Assembly (NCBI GenBank): GCA_921293015.1
Contig: OV121085.1
Location: forward strand, 19,419,911 to 19,483,910
DNA from: Phorcus lineatus
Taxonomy: Eukaryota > Mollusca > Gastropoda > Trochida > Trochidae
Length of the DNA: 64,000 nt
Direction of reading: 5' to 3'
In this document: positions 10,866 through 22,970 of the stretch, in pieces
Layout: every line of letters starts with the position of its first letter
How positions within the stretch are numbered: position 1 is the stretch's first letter
Notes under the pieces: model-generated
What the model saw: the letters and a program-made list of their open reading frames with translations, nothing else
What the model was told of the DNA's origin: nothing
Database searches by the model: none
Position numbers and translations under genes: made by a program

Positions 10866-11525
10866 ATGAAGATCAAGCAAAGACATAGCGAATCATATCA
10901 TAACACTTATGAGATAAAAAGAGCAATCAGAGAGATGGGGAATCCAATAATAAATAATTATGAGATAAAAAGAGCAATCAGAGAGACGGGGAATCCAATA
11001 CTAGATAATTATGAGATAAGAAGAGCAATCAGAGAGACGGGGAATCCAATGATAAAAAATTATGAGATAAAAAGAGCAATCAGAGAGACGGGGAATCCAA
11101 TAATAAATAACTATGAGATAAAAAGAGCAATCAGAGAGACGGGGAATCCAATACTAGATAATTATGAGATAAGAAGAGCAATCAGAGAGACGGGGAATCC
11201 AATACTAGATAATTATGAGATAAGAAGAGCAATCAGAGAGACGGGGAATCCAATGATAAAAAATTATGAGATAAAAAGAGCAATCAGAGAGACGGGGAAT
11301 CCAATGATAAAAAATTATGGGATAAAAAGAGCAATCAGAGAGAGGGGGAATCCAATAATAGATAATTATGACATAAAAAGAGCAATCAGAGAGACGGGGA
11401 ATCAAATAATAGATAATTATGACATAAAAAGAGCAAACAGAGAGACGGGGAATCAAATAATAGATAATTATGAGATAAAAATAGCAATCAGAGAGACGGG
11501 GAATCCAGTGATAGATAATTATTAG
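10866..11525 (+). repeat. Minisatellite B, 51-bp units, ~13 copies, open for 219 codons
   Basis: The unit is AATCCAATACTAGATAATT, ATGAGATAAGAAGAGC and AATCAGAGAGACGGGG (51 bp). It aligns without gaps to the unit of array A at roughly 35 of 51 positions, so the two arrays are diverged members of one family. From an ATG at 10866 the + strand is open to 11525, encoding a 17-residue repeat (NYEIKRAIRETGNPI plus two). The peptide is charged and regular and could form helix. However, a stop-free unit of 17 codons gives such a frame automatically, and there is no sign of splice sites or a leader. Confidence 0.92.
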
Positions 11526-11873
11526 TTACAAAGATCAATAATGGAAATAGAGAATCCGAGAAACCAGTTATTCATTGCGATTCAAGATATTTATCAACTG
11601 TGTGGATATTTATCAATTATATCTTTTAAAAACTAGAATTAGTATATCTAAATCGATACCAGCAAGGGGTAAAGATAAATTAAATCCACCCTCATGGTTT
11701 TAAAATTGAGAGGGGGTTCTATTGAGGGGATTTTGATTGCATAACGAAATTTTTACCAGTTTTAATGATTTCTTTTTTTTCTTTTTTCGTAACAATATAA
11801 CCTTATATGTCAGATGAGCTACAGAGGCCAATGTTTCTGACATTTTTATCAAGGTCTCATTAGCAAAGTCACT

Positions 11874-11954
11874 GAAGCTATCTTAGTGCTAACATAGTCG
11901 TAAATACCATACATTAACATTGGGTTACGACTATCTTAGCACTAAGAGAGCTTC
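11874..11954. mobile_element. Short foldback element
   Basis: Arm 11874-11903 (GAAGCTATCTTAGTGCTAAC and on to GTCGTAA) is the near-exact reverse complement of 11924-11954 (TTACGACTATCTTAGCACTA...). The spacer is about 20 bp. This is typical of a small hairpin-type inverted-repeat element. Confidence 0.7.
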
Positions 11955-11965
11955 GAAAATCTAGT

Positions 11966-12493
11966 ACCTTGTTAATATGCACTTCGATAAAGTAGCCATC
12001 CGGACACATTGGGGTATAGCATCTGTAAAACTTAGCATACAAACTTTATTATCTTGTATAATGGTATGCCTTCCAGTTATGTCAAGTGAAACATATTCAC
12101 GTGTGGTATGAGTTCACGTGATAAGGAATATTGAAACATGGATTGAATGATTCAGATTTTTATGCATGGACTTTGTCACGAAAGACACACCTATCAAACA
12201 ATTTGAGTCTTATTAAATCAATGTGTCAAGATATTCATGCATGCATTGTTAAGAATGTGGTGAGAATTGACAGCTGTCAAGACTATACAGTATTTGAGTG
12301 TAAATATTTGGCATCATATTTGATAAACAAAAACATTAGGAAACTTGAAGTCGTCATGATACAGCCATCTTAACATGTTCGGTAATGTCTCATGGAGAAG
12401 CTGTTCTGGTAAATAAAGGAGGTAGAAGCTAGGTGGATGTAGTTTTAAATCGCGCGTTTGCGTACTTCAACGTGCACATTGCATTTCATTGAA
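11966..12493. other. No recognised gene
   Basis: An ATG-started open frame of 80 codons at 12131-12373 on the + strand shows no recognisable motif, signal peptide or splice signals. It lies just left of the 1.8-kb tandem duplication. I consider it chance. Confidence 0.4.
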
Positions 12494-14310
12494 CTTCTAC
12501 CTATCTCATACAATATGAATTTTAATATTTTGTTTCCAAATCAGTGTTATAAATTTATTGCTAATTTGAACGTTTTTGATGCTACCTATGTAAGAGGTCA
12601 AAGAAAATGGAAGTGATGATACTGAAAATTGACGGAGCCAGGTCCCTGAGGGTTTAAGGAAAAAATAAGGAAACTTTTAAAAACAACAGGTGCAATGTTT
12701 AGTTTTCTACTTCAGACCAGCATTTGTCGGACAACCGAAGTTCAAGTTAAGATTTTCACGACTCATTTCCTCCTCGTACATCCCCCATAACTAAATTCCA
12801 ATTTTCAATGGCAAGTTTGAAATTTCCCGTGCTACTGAGTATGGAAAATGGCAATTCAACATGTATGGTACTAAAGGAACTATCAAAAGGGTAAAACAAT
12901 CTGAAACACTCATGAATCGATTCTCTCTTATAAAATCTCCACATGCTTTCCCTGGCACCTCCTTTTTTAGATTACATTGCATCATCCCTTCTCATATTAC
13001 CTTCCAAATGTCATTCCCTTTTCCTATCATGTCAAACTGACCTACGTTTCTTTGGCAACAATATTTCAATCGAGAATCTTCATAAAAAGTAGAGGATATT
13101 AACCAAATTATCTTTTACATCAAACGTACGACTCCAGCTATACTTTCATTTGTGGTCGAGCAACGTCCATTATATCATTACATAACAATGCCCCTGGCAC
13201 GCTAATATTAAACAAACCAGTTGTCTTCACGTCAACCCATGTCCTGATCGTGGTCGCAAGGGAACAAGTATTTAGTTTCACACGGTGTAAGGTTTTAGAG
13301 CAAACGATGCTAATTGTAAAAGGGGTAATCAAGATGGCCTAATGCCAGAAATCTGATTCAAAGTTTTAAATTTCTGATCGACAGACAAGATAAACCAGAG
13401 AGGACGACCGCTTTTCGCTCCCGATGCCGGATTCCTTTTATCATAATAGGTGTAATCGAATCCGTGCCGAGATCACAGTATAATCGCAAGGCTCACTCGG
13501 GGTCAATAAAGATTTGTCATCCATGATATTTGAAACAGCCATGTTCCTGTTGTTGCTCTATAAATGCGTCTTTGCCATGAGTAACGGCATTGACAACGGA
13601 AACCCAACTCTCGTCCCAAATCTCGTGTTACCTGGATTTCGAGATCTCGTTCGTGATGGCTGGATGCAGGTCGTAGATTTCGTCTAACGTGTGTATATAT
13701 AGGGTAATGGACAATACTTATAACTTCAGTTGCCATCTCTAAGCTACATAGAATATTCACGAAGAAATGATACCTTTCCCCTGCTGATGCATCATGTAAA
13801 TTGATTCATTTTCATTGCATTTGATACGTCACGTCAAAAAACACAATGTTGTGTTAATACCTTTAATATTGTTATGGAATTGTGTGTTTTTCGTCGAAAT
13901 TTCAAAAATTAATCTCCAAGGAATTCGATCAGTAAAAGCAATCGCTAAATGTGAAAGCAGACGTGACGTCATATTTTCGTAATATTGTTGTAATTTTAAT
14001 AACTACATTCTCTCCACAATACTCAATCTCATCTTTTGCGATATTATTTCATGCATGTGTACAGACAATACTTTCAAATTAAAAAAACAAAACAACAAAA
14101 CCTTTTCGAATGGTCCTGATATAAAATATATTTTACCGGATGAATGAAAATAGCTGTACTGCGCGTGCCCGGAATGGGTTGTGACGACATACACAGAACA
14201 TTGCGGACATATGTTGTTTTATGTAAGACATATGTAGCGTTGCCCAACTAATTATGCGTGAAATCAATTAGGAAGTGGTATTTCTGGCCTAAAAAGTGAT
14301 ATACATATAA
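12494..14310. repeat. 1.8-kb tandem duplication, copy 1
   Basis: The block begins CTTCTACCTATCTCATACAA and ends ATACATATAA. It is repeated immediately at 14311-16103 with the same order throughout, offset 1816-1817 bp. Visible differences are few: isolated substitutions, a 1-bp change near 12645, and a stretch near 13766 (TACCTTTCCCCTGC and neighbours) that is missing from copy 2. The block is less AT-rich than its flanks and contains a 54-codon open frame with a signal-like N terminus. Confidence 0.93.
13523..13687 (+). CDS. Hypothetical 54-aa secreted peptide, copy 1
   Basis: ATG at 13523, TAA at 13685-13687. The N terminus MIFETAMFLLLLYKCVFAMS looks like a signal peptide. The remaining ~34 residues (NGIDNGNPTLVPNLVLPGFR then DLVRDGWMQVVDFV) contain no cysteine. 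The same frame is present unchanged in copy 2. Against it: there is no recognised family, no TATA box or splice signal, and the opposite strand is also open across this stretch (ATG near 13733, stop at 13503). I do not assign a function. It could be an exon of a longer secreted protein or a chance frame. Confidence 0.22.
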   Translation: MIFETAMFLLLLYKCVFAMSNGIDNGNPTLVPNLVLPGFRDLVRDGWMQVVDFV

Positions 14311-16103
14311 CTTCTACCTATCTCATACAATATGAATTTTAATATTTTGTTTCTAAATCAGTGTTATAAATTTATTGCTAATTTGAACGTTTTTGATGCT
14401 ACCTATGTAAGAGGTCAAAGAAAATGGAAGTGATTATACTGAAAATTGACGGAGCCAGTTCCTGAGGGTTTAAGGAAAAAATAAGGAAACTTTTAAAAAC
14501 AACAGGTGCAATGTTTAGTTTTCTACTTCAGACCAGCATTTGTCGGACAACCGAAGTTCAAGTTAAGATTTTCACGACTCATTTCCTCCTCGTACATCCC
14601 CCATAACTAAATTCCAATTTTCAATGGCAAGTTTGAAATTTCCCGTGCTACTGAGTATGGAAAATGGCAATTCAACATGTATGGTACTAAAGGAACTATC
14701 AAAAGGGTAAAACAATCTGAAACACTCATGAATCGATTCTCCCTTATAAAATCTCCACATGCTTTCCCTGGCACCTCCTTTTTTAGATTACATTGCATCA
14801 TCCCTTCTCATATTACCTTCCAAATGTCATTCCCTTTTCCTATCATGTCAAACTGACCTACGTTTCTTTGGCAACAATATTTCAATCGAGAATCTTCATA
14901 AAAAGTAGAGGATATTAACCAAATTATCTTTTACATCAAACGTACGACTCCAGCTATACTTTCATTTGTGGTCGAGCAACGTCCATTATATCATTACATA
15001 ACAATGCCCCTGGCACGCTAATATTAAACAAACCAGTTGTCTTCACGTCAACCCATGTCCTGATCGTGGTCGCAAGGGAACAAGTATTTAGTTTCACACG
15101 GTGTAAGGTTTTAGAGCAAACGATGCTAATTGTAAAAGGGGTAATCAAGATGGCCTAATGCCAGAAATCTGATTCAAAGTTTTAAATTTCTGATCGACAG
15201 ACAAGATAAACCAGAGAGGACGACCGCTTTTCGCTCCCGATGCCGGATTCCTTTTATCATAATAGGTGTAATCGAATCCGTGCCGAGATCACAGTATAAT
15301 CGCAAGGCTCACTCGGGGTCAATAAAGATTTGTCATCCATGATATTTGAAACAGCCATGTTCCTGTTGTTGCTCTATAAATGCGTCTTTGCCATGAGTAA
15401 CGGCATTGACAACGGAAACCCAACTCTCGTCCCAAATCTCGTGTTACCTGGATTTCGAGATCTCGTTCGTGATGGCTGGATGCAGGTCGTAGATTTCGTC
15501 TAACGTATGTATATATAGGGTAATGGACAATACTTATAACTTCAGTTGCCATCTCTAAGCTACATAGAATATTCACGAAGATGATGCATCATGTAAATTG
15601 ATTCATTTTCATTGCATTTGATACGTCACGTCAAAAAACACAATGTTGTGTTAATACCTTTAATATTGTTATGGAATTGTGTGTTTTTCGTCGAAATTTC
15701 AAAAATTAATCTCCAAGGAATTCGATCAGTAAAAGCAATCGCTAAATGTGAAAGCAGACGTGACGTCATATTTTCGTAATATTGTTGTAATTTTAATAAC
15801 TACATTCTCTCCCCAATACTCAATCTCATCTTTTGCGATATTATTTCATGTGTACAGACAATACTTTCAAATTAAAAAAACAAGACACCAAAACCTTTTC
15901 GAATGGTCCTGATATAAAATATATTTTACCGGATGAATGAAAATAGCTGTACTGCGCGTGCCCGGAATGGGTTGTGACGACATACACAGAACATTGCGGA
16001 CATATGTAGTTTTATGTAAGACATATGTAGCGTTGCCCAACTAATTATGCGTGAAAGCAATTAGGAAGTGGTATTTCTGGCCTAAAAAGTGATATACATA
16101 TAA
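14311..16103. repeat. 1.8-kb tandem duplication, copy 2
   Basis: A near-identical repeat of 12494-14310. It ends at the shared string GTGATATACATATAAC, after which unrelated sequence (GGAGGTTATTCAAAAAG) follows. No target-site duplication or terminal inverted repeat is visible around the pair. The event therefore looks like a recent tandem duplication rather than two transposon insertions. An assembly artefact is unlikely but possible; the scattered differences argue against it. Confidence 0.93.
15339..15503 (+). CDS. Hypothetical 54-aa secreted peptide, copy 2
   Basis: The second copy of the open frame at 13523-13687. I see no difference between the two coding frames by eye, although differences exist nearby (for example GTGTATATATAG against ATGTATATATAG just after the stop). 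Same caveats: signal-like N terminus, no family match, opposite strand also open. Confidence 0.22.
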   Translation: MIFETAMFLLLLYKCVFAMSNGIDNGNPTLVPNLVLPGFRDLVRDGWMQVVDFV

Positions 16104-17052
16104 CGGAGGTTATTCAAAAAGTAATTCTCGTTGGGAAGAAATGATATGTTTTAGATTGTCGTGAACGTCAGCGGTCCATTCGACGTGTAAAAACCGATCG
16201 GATGTTTTCACAAAGTCCTACATATAATCTCAAAGATAACAAATTCAAAAACATTTTATGAGGTCACTGTTTACCTTTTTAGCACTATACCGGAGAGTCG
16301 ATTTGAATTTATTATGATTGACGAATAATAGTCACCAAATCAATAGCTCTGATATATGAAAATATACGTGCCTAAATTGTTGTCATCCCGGGTTACACCA
16401 TATGATATAATCCAGTTAATACATGTTACATGGGGTAACATTTTTGGGTTGATTTAGAAGTGAAGCCATTCAACGACGCTACAAATTTGGCATTACAAGG
16501 CGTTTTTGTTTAATCTTATGATAAATCATTTGTAAAATTGTGGATATTCAATCCAAACATGTAGTTGAGTTTAAGAATGGTTTAAACGCACTAGTGCACA
16601 CCAATATTTCTTTAATACAACGAATGCACAGATACTGCATATCAATCGATATTATTCAAGATCCTCACTCAAGTAATCTACCTCGTAAGTTATTTAACGA
16701 ATATTTACGTATTCAGGTAGTAAAATTGATTTTTAAAGACCGGAAGTATCTAATGTTACGTTACAATAAATCCGCATGAACTACGATATCGGAAACATTA
16801 AGATTTTGCTTATAACCAGAAAAGTGGAAACGGCAGCCGCTTTGGTCAATCTAATAGCAATGCTAATGCTGTGTTATTAAATCGTTTATTTACAACATTG
16901 CTTTCATAAAACATAATTCATTCTTTGTTCTCAGTTCAGAGTTTAGGTAAATTCAACAGCTGCACATAATAATAGTTCAGCCGCTTTCAACTGTCTATAA
17001 TTTATCCGTTTTGTGAACAGCTAACCTTAGATTTGTTATATGTCCAAGCCGA
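16104..17052. other. No recognised gene
   Basis: AT-rich sequence. A 79-codon ATG-started frame at 16540-16779 (+) has no recognisable motif. CAGCCGCTTT occurs at about 16834 and 16980. It resembles the end of the inverted repeat that starts at 17053, so the element may begin further left than drawn. Confidence 0.35.
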
Positions 17053-17377
17053 CAGCGGCTGTCTAAATTTTTTCATTGTTGATTGCAGGTCAATTGTAAA
17101 GAGTTTTAAGTATTTCATTGCATCTATAGAAAGCTTAAGTGATTGCATAAGTCCTCTTAAACCTTAAAATAGCCAATTTAAACCGTAAAAGCGTGCACTA
17201 GTGCCTTTAAATTAGTAAAAGTCATTTTCTTGTCATTTTCCTAACAAGATATCGATAGGTCAGGCTCCTTAAATTGGCTGTTTTAGTGGACTTACTTTAG
17301 CTTTCTATGATGCAATAAAATACTTATCATTCTTTATAATGAACCTGCAATCAATAATGAAAAAGTTAAAGCGGCTG
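17053..17377. mobile_element. Large inverted repeat (foldback element)
   Basis: The left arm (about 17053-17180) carries CAGCGGCT, TTTTTCATTGTTGATTGCAG, TTGCATC, TAGAAAGCTTAAG and ATAGCCAATTTAA. The right arm (about 17265-17377) carries the same strings reverse-complemented and in reverse order, with roughly 80-85% identity. The spacer is ~90 bp. No coding frame is present, and I see no obvious target-site duplication. Confidence 0.75.
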
Positions 17378-20300
17378 AATTCGCAAAGGGATGACAAAAA
17401 TCTTAAGTGTTGGTTGTGTACAAATCGAATATATTAATCGTCGAAAACGGCTTAACTGAGAATATATTGAGCTTTTGATACATTACTCTTTTAACTGACA
17501 ACAAAGGATGAACTATTCGTTATCAAGACATATCTGTAACTTCACTCAGTTCTTATAAACGGTACAGTCATTGCTATTATATTAACCCTTCTGTCCTTTG
17601 TTTTCAGGCTGTTTGCAAATTGTCTGCCTTGCCAATATGGTAGTTCAGACGTATTTTATGAAAAGTTGCCGATTTCAGTCTTTAAAAATCAACACTATAG
17701 CTTGTACATGTATCAAACTGAATACCTACGAATAGTTGCAACATAAACGACGCAGTGCATTACTTCATTTAGTTATGTCATGAGAATTGCATAATCTTAT
17801 CGGCGTGAGAGTGCCTTTAACCCCGTATTCCAAAACTTTGCTCAGAAATACGTGTTGCTTTACAGCAATGTACTACAAAAGCTGATTCCAATTAGCTGTG
17901 AAGTTGATCTTCTTGTTCCTACAAACTTCGCGCAGCAATATTGTAATTTTAAAAAAATGCTTGATTATTGGTCGTTATTATTTCATTTACTTCTTGTTGA
18001 TGCAGTATAGTGCGAGCAGATAAAATAACGTCTGTCGTTGGTAATTTGTCTCGCATTGCCTCTTGTTGCAAATAAATTTGAGAAGTTTTCACGAAATTGT
18101 CTCGGTAATAATAACCTTGCAGTCTGGGCTCGTCTACTTATGCCTATGATTGCTGTAACTAAACACACAGAATCTAATATAGAAACTGATGATAACACTG
18201 TCACCAGCCCATATTACTTGCATTTCAAACGAATATTATTTCTGACTGATTTGTCCTTTTCAATAATATGACACCCCAATTAATTCATCAGGCTGAAGCC
18301 GGCAATGAAAAGGCTTTATAAAAGACTTTATGGCTCATCTTATTGGCTATATCACAACGCTTCTATTTCCTTCACATATGATCGTGTTGTTATATCAATT
18401 TTGTCTAGAAAGTTACATGGGTGTAGAAAAATCCAGAAGTTGTTAAAGAAACATAGTTGCGAATTTATCCGTTGCTGAAGTTTCAGAATAAGATCCAATG
18501 AAATAATTGAAATTGTCAGAATTGAGTGAGATTATGTATACATTAATTTTCGAGTTATTTATACTAATTTTTCACTAGAAATATTTTTAAAAACACCTGG
18601 ATATCTTATCGAATTAATTCCCTTTTGAAATTCGAAATTTTGCTTTAGTATATCAATGTCAATTGATTTTTATTCGGTTCTGAAAAGGTCAAATGCCTGA
18701 GGTACTATTAAATTTCACATAAACATAGACCCTTTTCAAGAGATTCTCTATTACGATTTTTTTGTAAAGCCGTCACACAATACATGTATATGTACATTGC
18801 TGGTTTCTGATAAGATTTTGTATTATTATATGTCAAAATTATATTTATTTTCTTTTACGTTGATGTTTTAATTAGTATGCTTTTATTCTTAAAAGTTTTC
18901 CCAATAAATAATTTCATGAATTTGCTGATAATTTTCGACTTGGACAGAAAAGACAATATCAATGGACATTTCATATTGTCGTTTGCGAAAAATATTTTAT
19001 CACTAAAGTTAAAAAAAATGATTAACTTCATCATAAAAATGTATTTTAGTTTGAAAGAAAGTCATATCTAGGTTATAACGTTTATCAAAATAAATGTGTT
19101 TTCTATAACATTGAAATAGGTGATAAACTTCATCATCAAGATTAGGTTAGTTTGAACCAAAGTAATACCTATATCAAAACTCTCTATATGAGATGAAAAG
19201 TAGAACATGTTATTACTATGTGTAATTGGACGTTTATTTGCAAGATTTTCAGAAATGGCTTTTATCTAAGATAAAGAATAACAATAACAGACAGTAGGGA
19301 ATATTTTATTTTTAAAGATAATTTTCTCACATATTTTTTAAATCTGTGTCTTACAACAGTGGTTGCCTAAAACAATGCCAAACAATGACAAACATTAAGA
19401 CGCTTATTTCAATTGATAAATGATATTCCTATATAAATGGTTACTTTAACACAAGCTCTTATTTTATACTTGCTTTATAATCATCATCAAGTAGTCCAGA
19501 GTTCCAACGACTAGAAGTCTAGTGTCTATGACATTTAAAGGTGTCTTGCCTCCTCATTTCCATTGTTAGTATGTGATATAGCCATACGAAATAATCCAAT
19601 GACTATAAAAGCACACAGAAGCAAACTTTCTATTTCATAAGTAATGTTGTAAAACTTCCCTTTATCACTTATTTGATAATACTTTGTCTCTGAAACGTCT
19701 CAAATATCACAATGATAAAGTTAATATCTCAAGGAACTTGTCCTTTATCTCTACAAGCTATGAATTACTCTTAAGAAGGACGTTATTACTTATATACCCT
19801 CGAATCTGATTAACTTATCAATTAATTACTTATTCTGTCAAGTAAAATTAAGATAGTAATTCGGTTATTCAAACGCATGTAGAGGAAACTATATGAACAC
19901 CCATACCAAACCTCATGGATAAACATGACCCGTCGGCATTATTTAGTACAAATGATGTTTGATTTCAAACACCGCCAAGAGAATATAATTAATATGTTAA
20001 TTTGACTGATTTCGCTAAATGAGACTATGTACAAATGTCCCCCCTTCCAAAATTATACTTTTTACAAAAGGTTCAAGATTGTATGTCTTTCAACTCAACC
20101 GCTGTAATACAGTGGTATAAATGCAGGATTCATTGTTTGGAATTTGGAATTATGCGTGTTTGAGATGGCGTACTGACAAAATATTTATTGAATCTTTTTG
20201 AAGCTATTTCCTAAAAGCGATAGTAAACACATTGATTAGAATCAATAATTTTATCGTCAAATGTCATTATTTGAAGATGGATGTTTCACCATAATGTGCG

Positions 20301-20680
20301 TAGAGCATTTACGTTGATATTACCTGCGTCGGGGAAATTTTACTTTTTACTAAGTAAGGTTGTATAAAAGGAAAAAAGACAATAAGATACAAAATATATA
20401 ATCTTGATGAAAACCATGCATAATTTTAGATAAGGGATTTGGACCATTGCAAGGGCGTGGCAAGTATTTTTTTTTATACACAAGCTTTGGATACAATCGT
20501 ATTATACCGAATAGTTGGGAATCATAAACGAGTTAACACCACGAGAACCATGTAGCTTTCACCAAGTCGAGAAATATCATTCAGAATTGATGCTTTATTT
20601 AAATAATAAAATCGTCAGCCAAGGAGAAGAGTTGATAAAATGAAAGATTATCATATCTCTTGTCAAGTTAGTTCATGGGT
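17378..20680. other. No recognised gene
   Basis: AT-rich. The open frames present (17983-18204 -, 18038-18271 +, 18877-19071 +) are short, overlap on opposite strands and match nothing I know. No repeat structure stands out. Confidence 0.45.
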
Positions 20681-20689
20681 ATTTCTATT

Positions 20690-21200
20690 GTACATTCCCT
20701 ATAGCTGTAGTGATTTTATGTCACTGGCGTTGTCAGTTCATTGATATTTATAATGGACTTTCCCTACAGCTAAGTCGTTGTAAAGGCTCGTGTGTGTCAT
20801 TTCATTGTCATTTATCTTTTTTTCCCTTACAGCTGTACTGCTGCAATGTCTGTGGTGTGGTCTGTTTATCAGTATTTAAAGTGGACTTTTTGCTTACAGT
20901 TGATTGGGTTTTATATTGTACTCCCCCTAGAGTTGTCCTGTTGTTATGTCTCTGGTGCTGTCTATTCATTGATATTCATTTCGTACTTCCCCTACAGCTG
21001 TACTGTTGCAATGTCTCTGGTGTTGTCAATTCATTGGTATTCATATTGGACTTTCCTACAGCTGTACTGTTGCTATGTCTCCGGTGCTTTCAATCATTGG
21101 TATTCATTTTGTACTTCCCCTACAGCTGTACTGTTGCTATGTTACTGTTGTTTTCAATCATTGGTATTCATATTGTATTTCCCTACCGGTGTACTGTTGC
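20690..21200. repeat. Tandem repeat, ~65-bp units, 7-8 copies
   Basis: The core TACAGCTGTACTGTTGCTAT with flanking GTCTCTGGTG, CATTGGTATTCAT and TGTACTTCCC recurs with a ~65-bp period. It is best preserved from 20985 to 21200, and the left copies are diverged. Three overlapping frames are open across it (for example 20710-21261), which is a repeat effect. Confidence 0.85.
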
Positions 21201-21334
21201 TATTTTGAAAAATGATTCAAAATGGGAAATGCAATTTGTCATAAATAAGCAAACGTTTTAGATATTATCTTATTACGTCAATTCATAATATGTCTACCGA
21301 AATATTACCGCAATATATCAGAGCAAGTCTTTTC

Positions 21335-21605
21335 AGGTTACTTTTGTAAGCTGTGATCGAAAACCGGACAATAGCAGGCTCTAATGACCAATACTCATGA
21401 AACTGGGTCGTAGAATTTCGAGATTTTAACATTTATATATGAATGCCTTGCGATTATCCTTTATGACAAGGAAATATCATATTGTGGCCATGATAGAGGT
21501 AATCATGCAAGTATTGGGGGGCGATTTCAACTTAACAAAGAACGTGGTATTTTGACTTATATTTAAGATGCATGAAACATTATGAAACATACTCTGTGCC
21601 TATTA
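21335..21605. mobile_element. Fragment of the TTAAAG-type small transposon
   Basis: Carries the family core GTGATCGAAAACCGG at 21353-21367 and, about 230 bp further right, the degraded end AAACATACTCTGTGCC (21585-21600) followed by TATTAAAA. The left end is not identified. Confidence 0.5.
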
Positions 21606-22947
21606 AAATAAGAAGTATTATCAGTGCTCAATGAAGTTTTTGACGTTATTAAACAATTGTCTGACATAACGAATTATAATGTCATATAATGCATGAAGTG
21701 ACTTTCCCTTCCTAGCAGTTGACTATGATTAATGGAATCTGTTTTGCGGTAATTATAGTTATAACATCTTCAGGCCATATATATATAAATTCAATGTTAG
21801 AAACACATGTCATTTAGATAAAGGTACAAACAGCTTGGCACACGCATCAGAAAGGAGATTCGACTAAACAAGTTGTACCTTTGCAACTACATGTGCATCA
21901 TATTAAAGTACATATATGATGACGTGATGATGTACACGGGTTAGACTTTTGTCAGATTAAGAAAATCCGACTCGTTTACATTAACTCAGACACTATGGTG
22001 CGACTGTTATCATCGCCAGACAGATGGTTGATTATGAATATTTACCGACTTTTGTGTTAGAAATAACAGAATATTTATTTACTTTATATATATATAGTAA
22101 ATATATGAGATGGGCTTGTATATCAAGTAAGAACAAACGTTTGATATTGACAAGTAAGAAAAGAAAGTCTTTGGTTTAAGAAATATTCAAATGCTATCGT
22201 CTATGACATTTTAATTCTGACAAAATGAAACGTTGCGTGAATGTCAGAAAAAAATGATAGCCAAGATCTCTTTATAAACACTCATATTACAAACCATAAA
22301 CCTCTATGGAGGAATAAGTTCAATAGTACTAAAGTCGCAAATTGAAAGTGGGTGTTGTATGTAATTTAAGGACTGGTGATGTCATTTTATTCGCGCTTCG
22401 GAAGGTTTCATTTTTTTAAACCGTTAAGCTGTTGGTGTTGATTTTTTTCATTAAAATAAACTCTTCAGTAAATACAAAATTCTAAACTTTATAATTTTTA
22501 TTCTGTTTGTCTTTCACCCTCGTAAGTCCCTATATCCCGTATCCCCCACGAATATTACTACTAACATATTTCCCCATTTACTACACATTAATTGTCAAGG
22601 GCTTTAATATTTTTTATAAATATATTTCATTCATTTCATCTCAAGGATATCGTACATAGTCCTACAATAAAGAGTTGAAACATTACATTGGGTAATTTTA
22701 GTTGTCAATGATTTTTGTATAGTATACCCTCTTATCTACGTATAATCATAAATGGTCATATAGCGTACGTTTTCAACGATGAATGTTGTCAGATTCGTGA
22801 AGCAAGGTATTAATTTTCATTCAAAAATCGCCGAAAACACTCAAAGTAATTTCATGTGGAAAAAATGTGGAATGAAGACCAAAATAGCATTCATTTTCCA
22901 TGTCTACAATCGATGTTAAGACTCTGGTTACTGACGTTGTAAGTTTC
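21606..22947. other. No recognised gene
   Basis: AT-rich sequence without long open frames and without visible tandem structure. Confidence 0.45.
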
Positions 22948-22970
22948 TTAAAGTGACACAGAGTATGTTT
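22948..22970 (+). repeat. Left terminus of a TTAAAG-type element
   Basis: TTAAAGTGACACAGAGTATG followed by TTT is exactly the reverse complement of the end at positions 4-26. I cannot place the partner terminus, which may lie several hundred bases to the right or be lost. Confidence 0.5.

Noticed and set aside
12131..16779. Possible relation between the 80- and 79-codon frames on either side of the 1.8-kb duplication
   Set aside because: Only a short LSLI/ISLI similarity is seen; the nucleotide sequences do not align.
18038..18204. QFRENF-containing - strand frame suggesting a G-protein-coupled receptor tail
   Set aside because: No transmembrane helix 7 motif precedes it, and the frame overlaps an equally open + strand frame; treated as chance.
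20710..21261. 183-codon + strand open frame
   Set aside because: Generated by the ~65-bp tandem repeat; three frames are open at once and none resembles a protein family.
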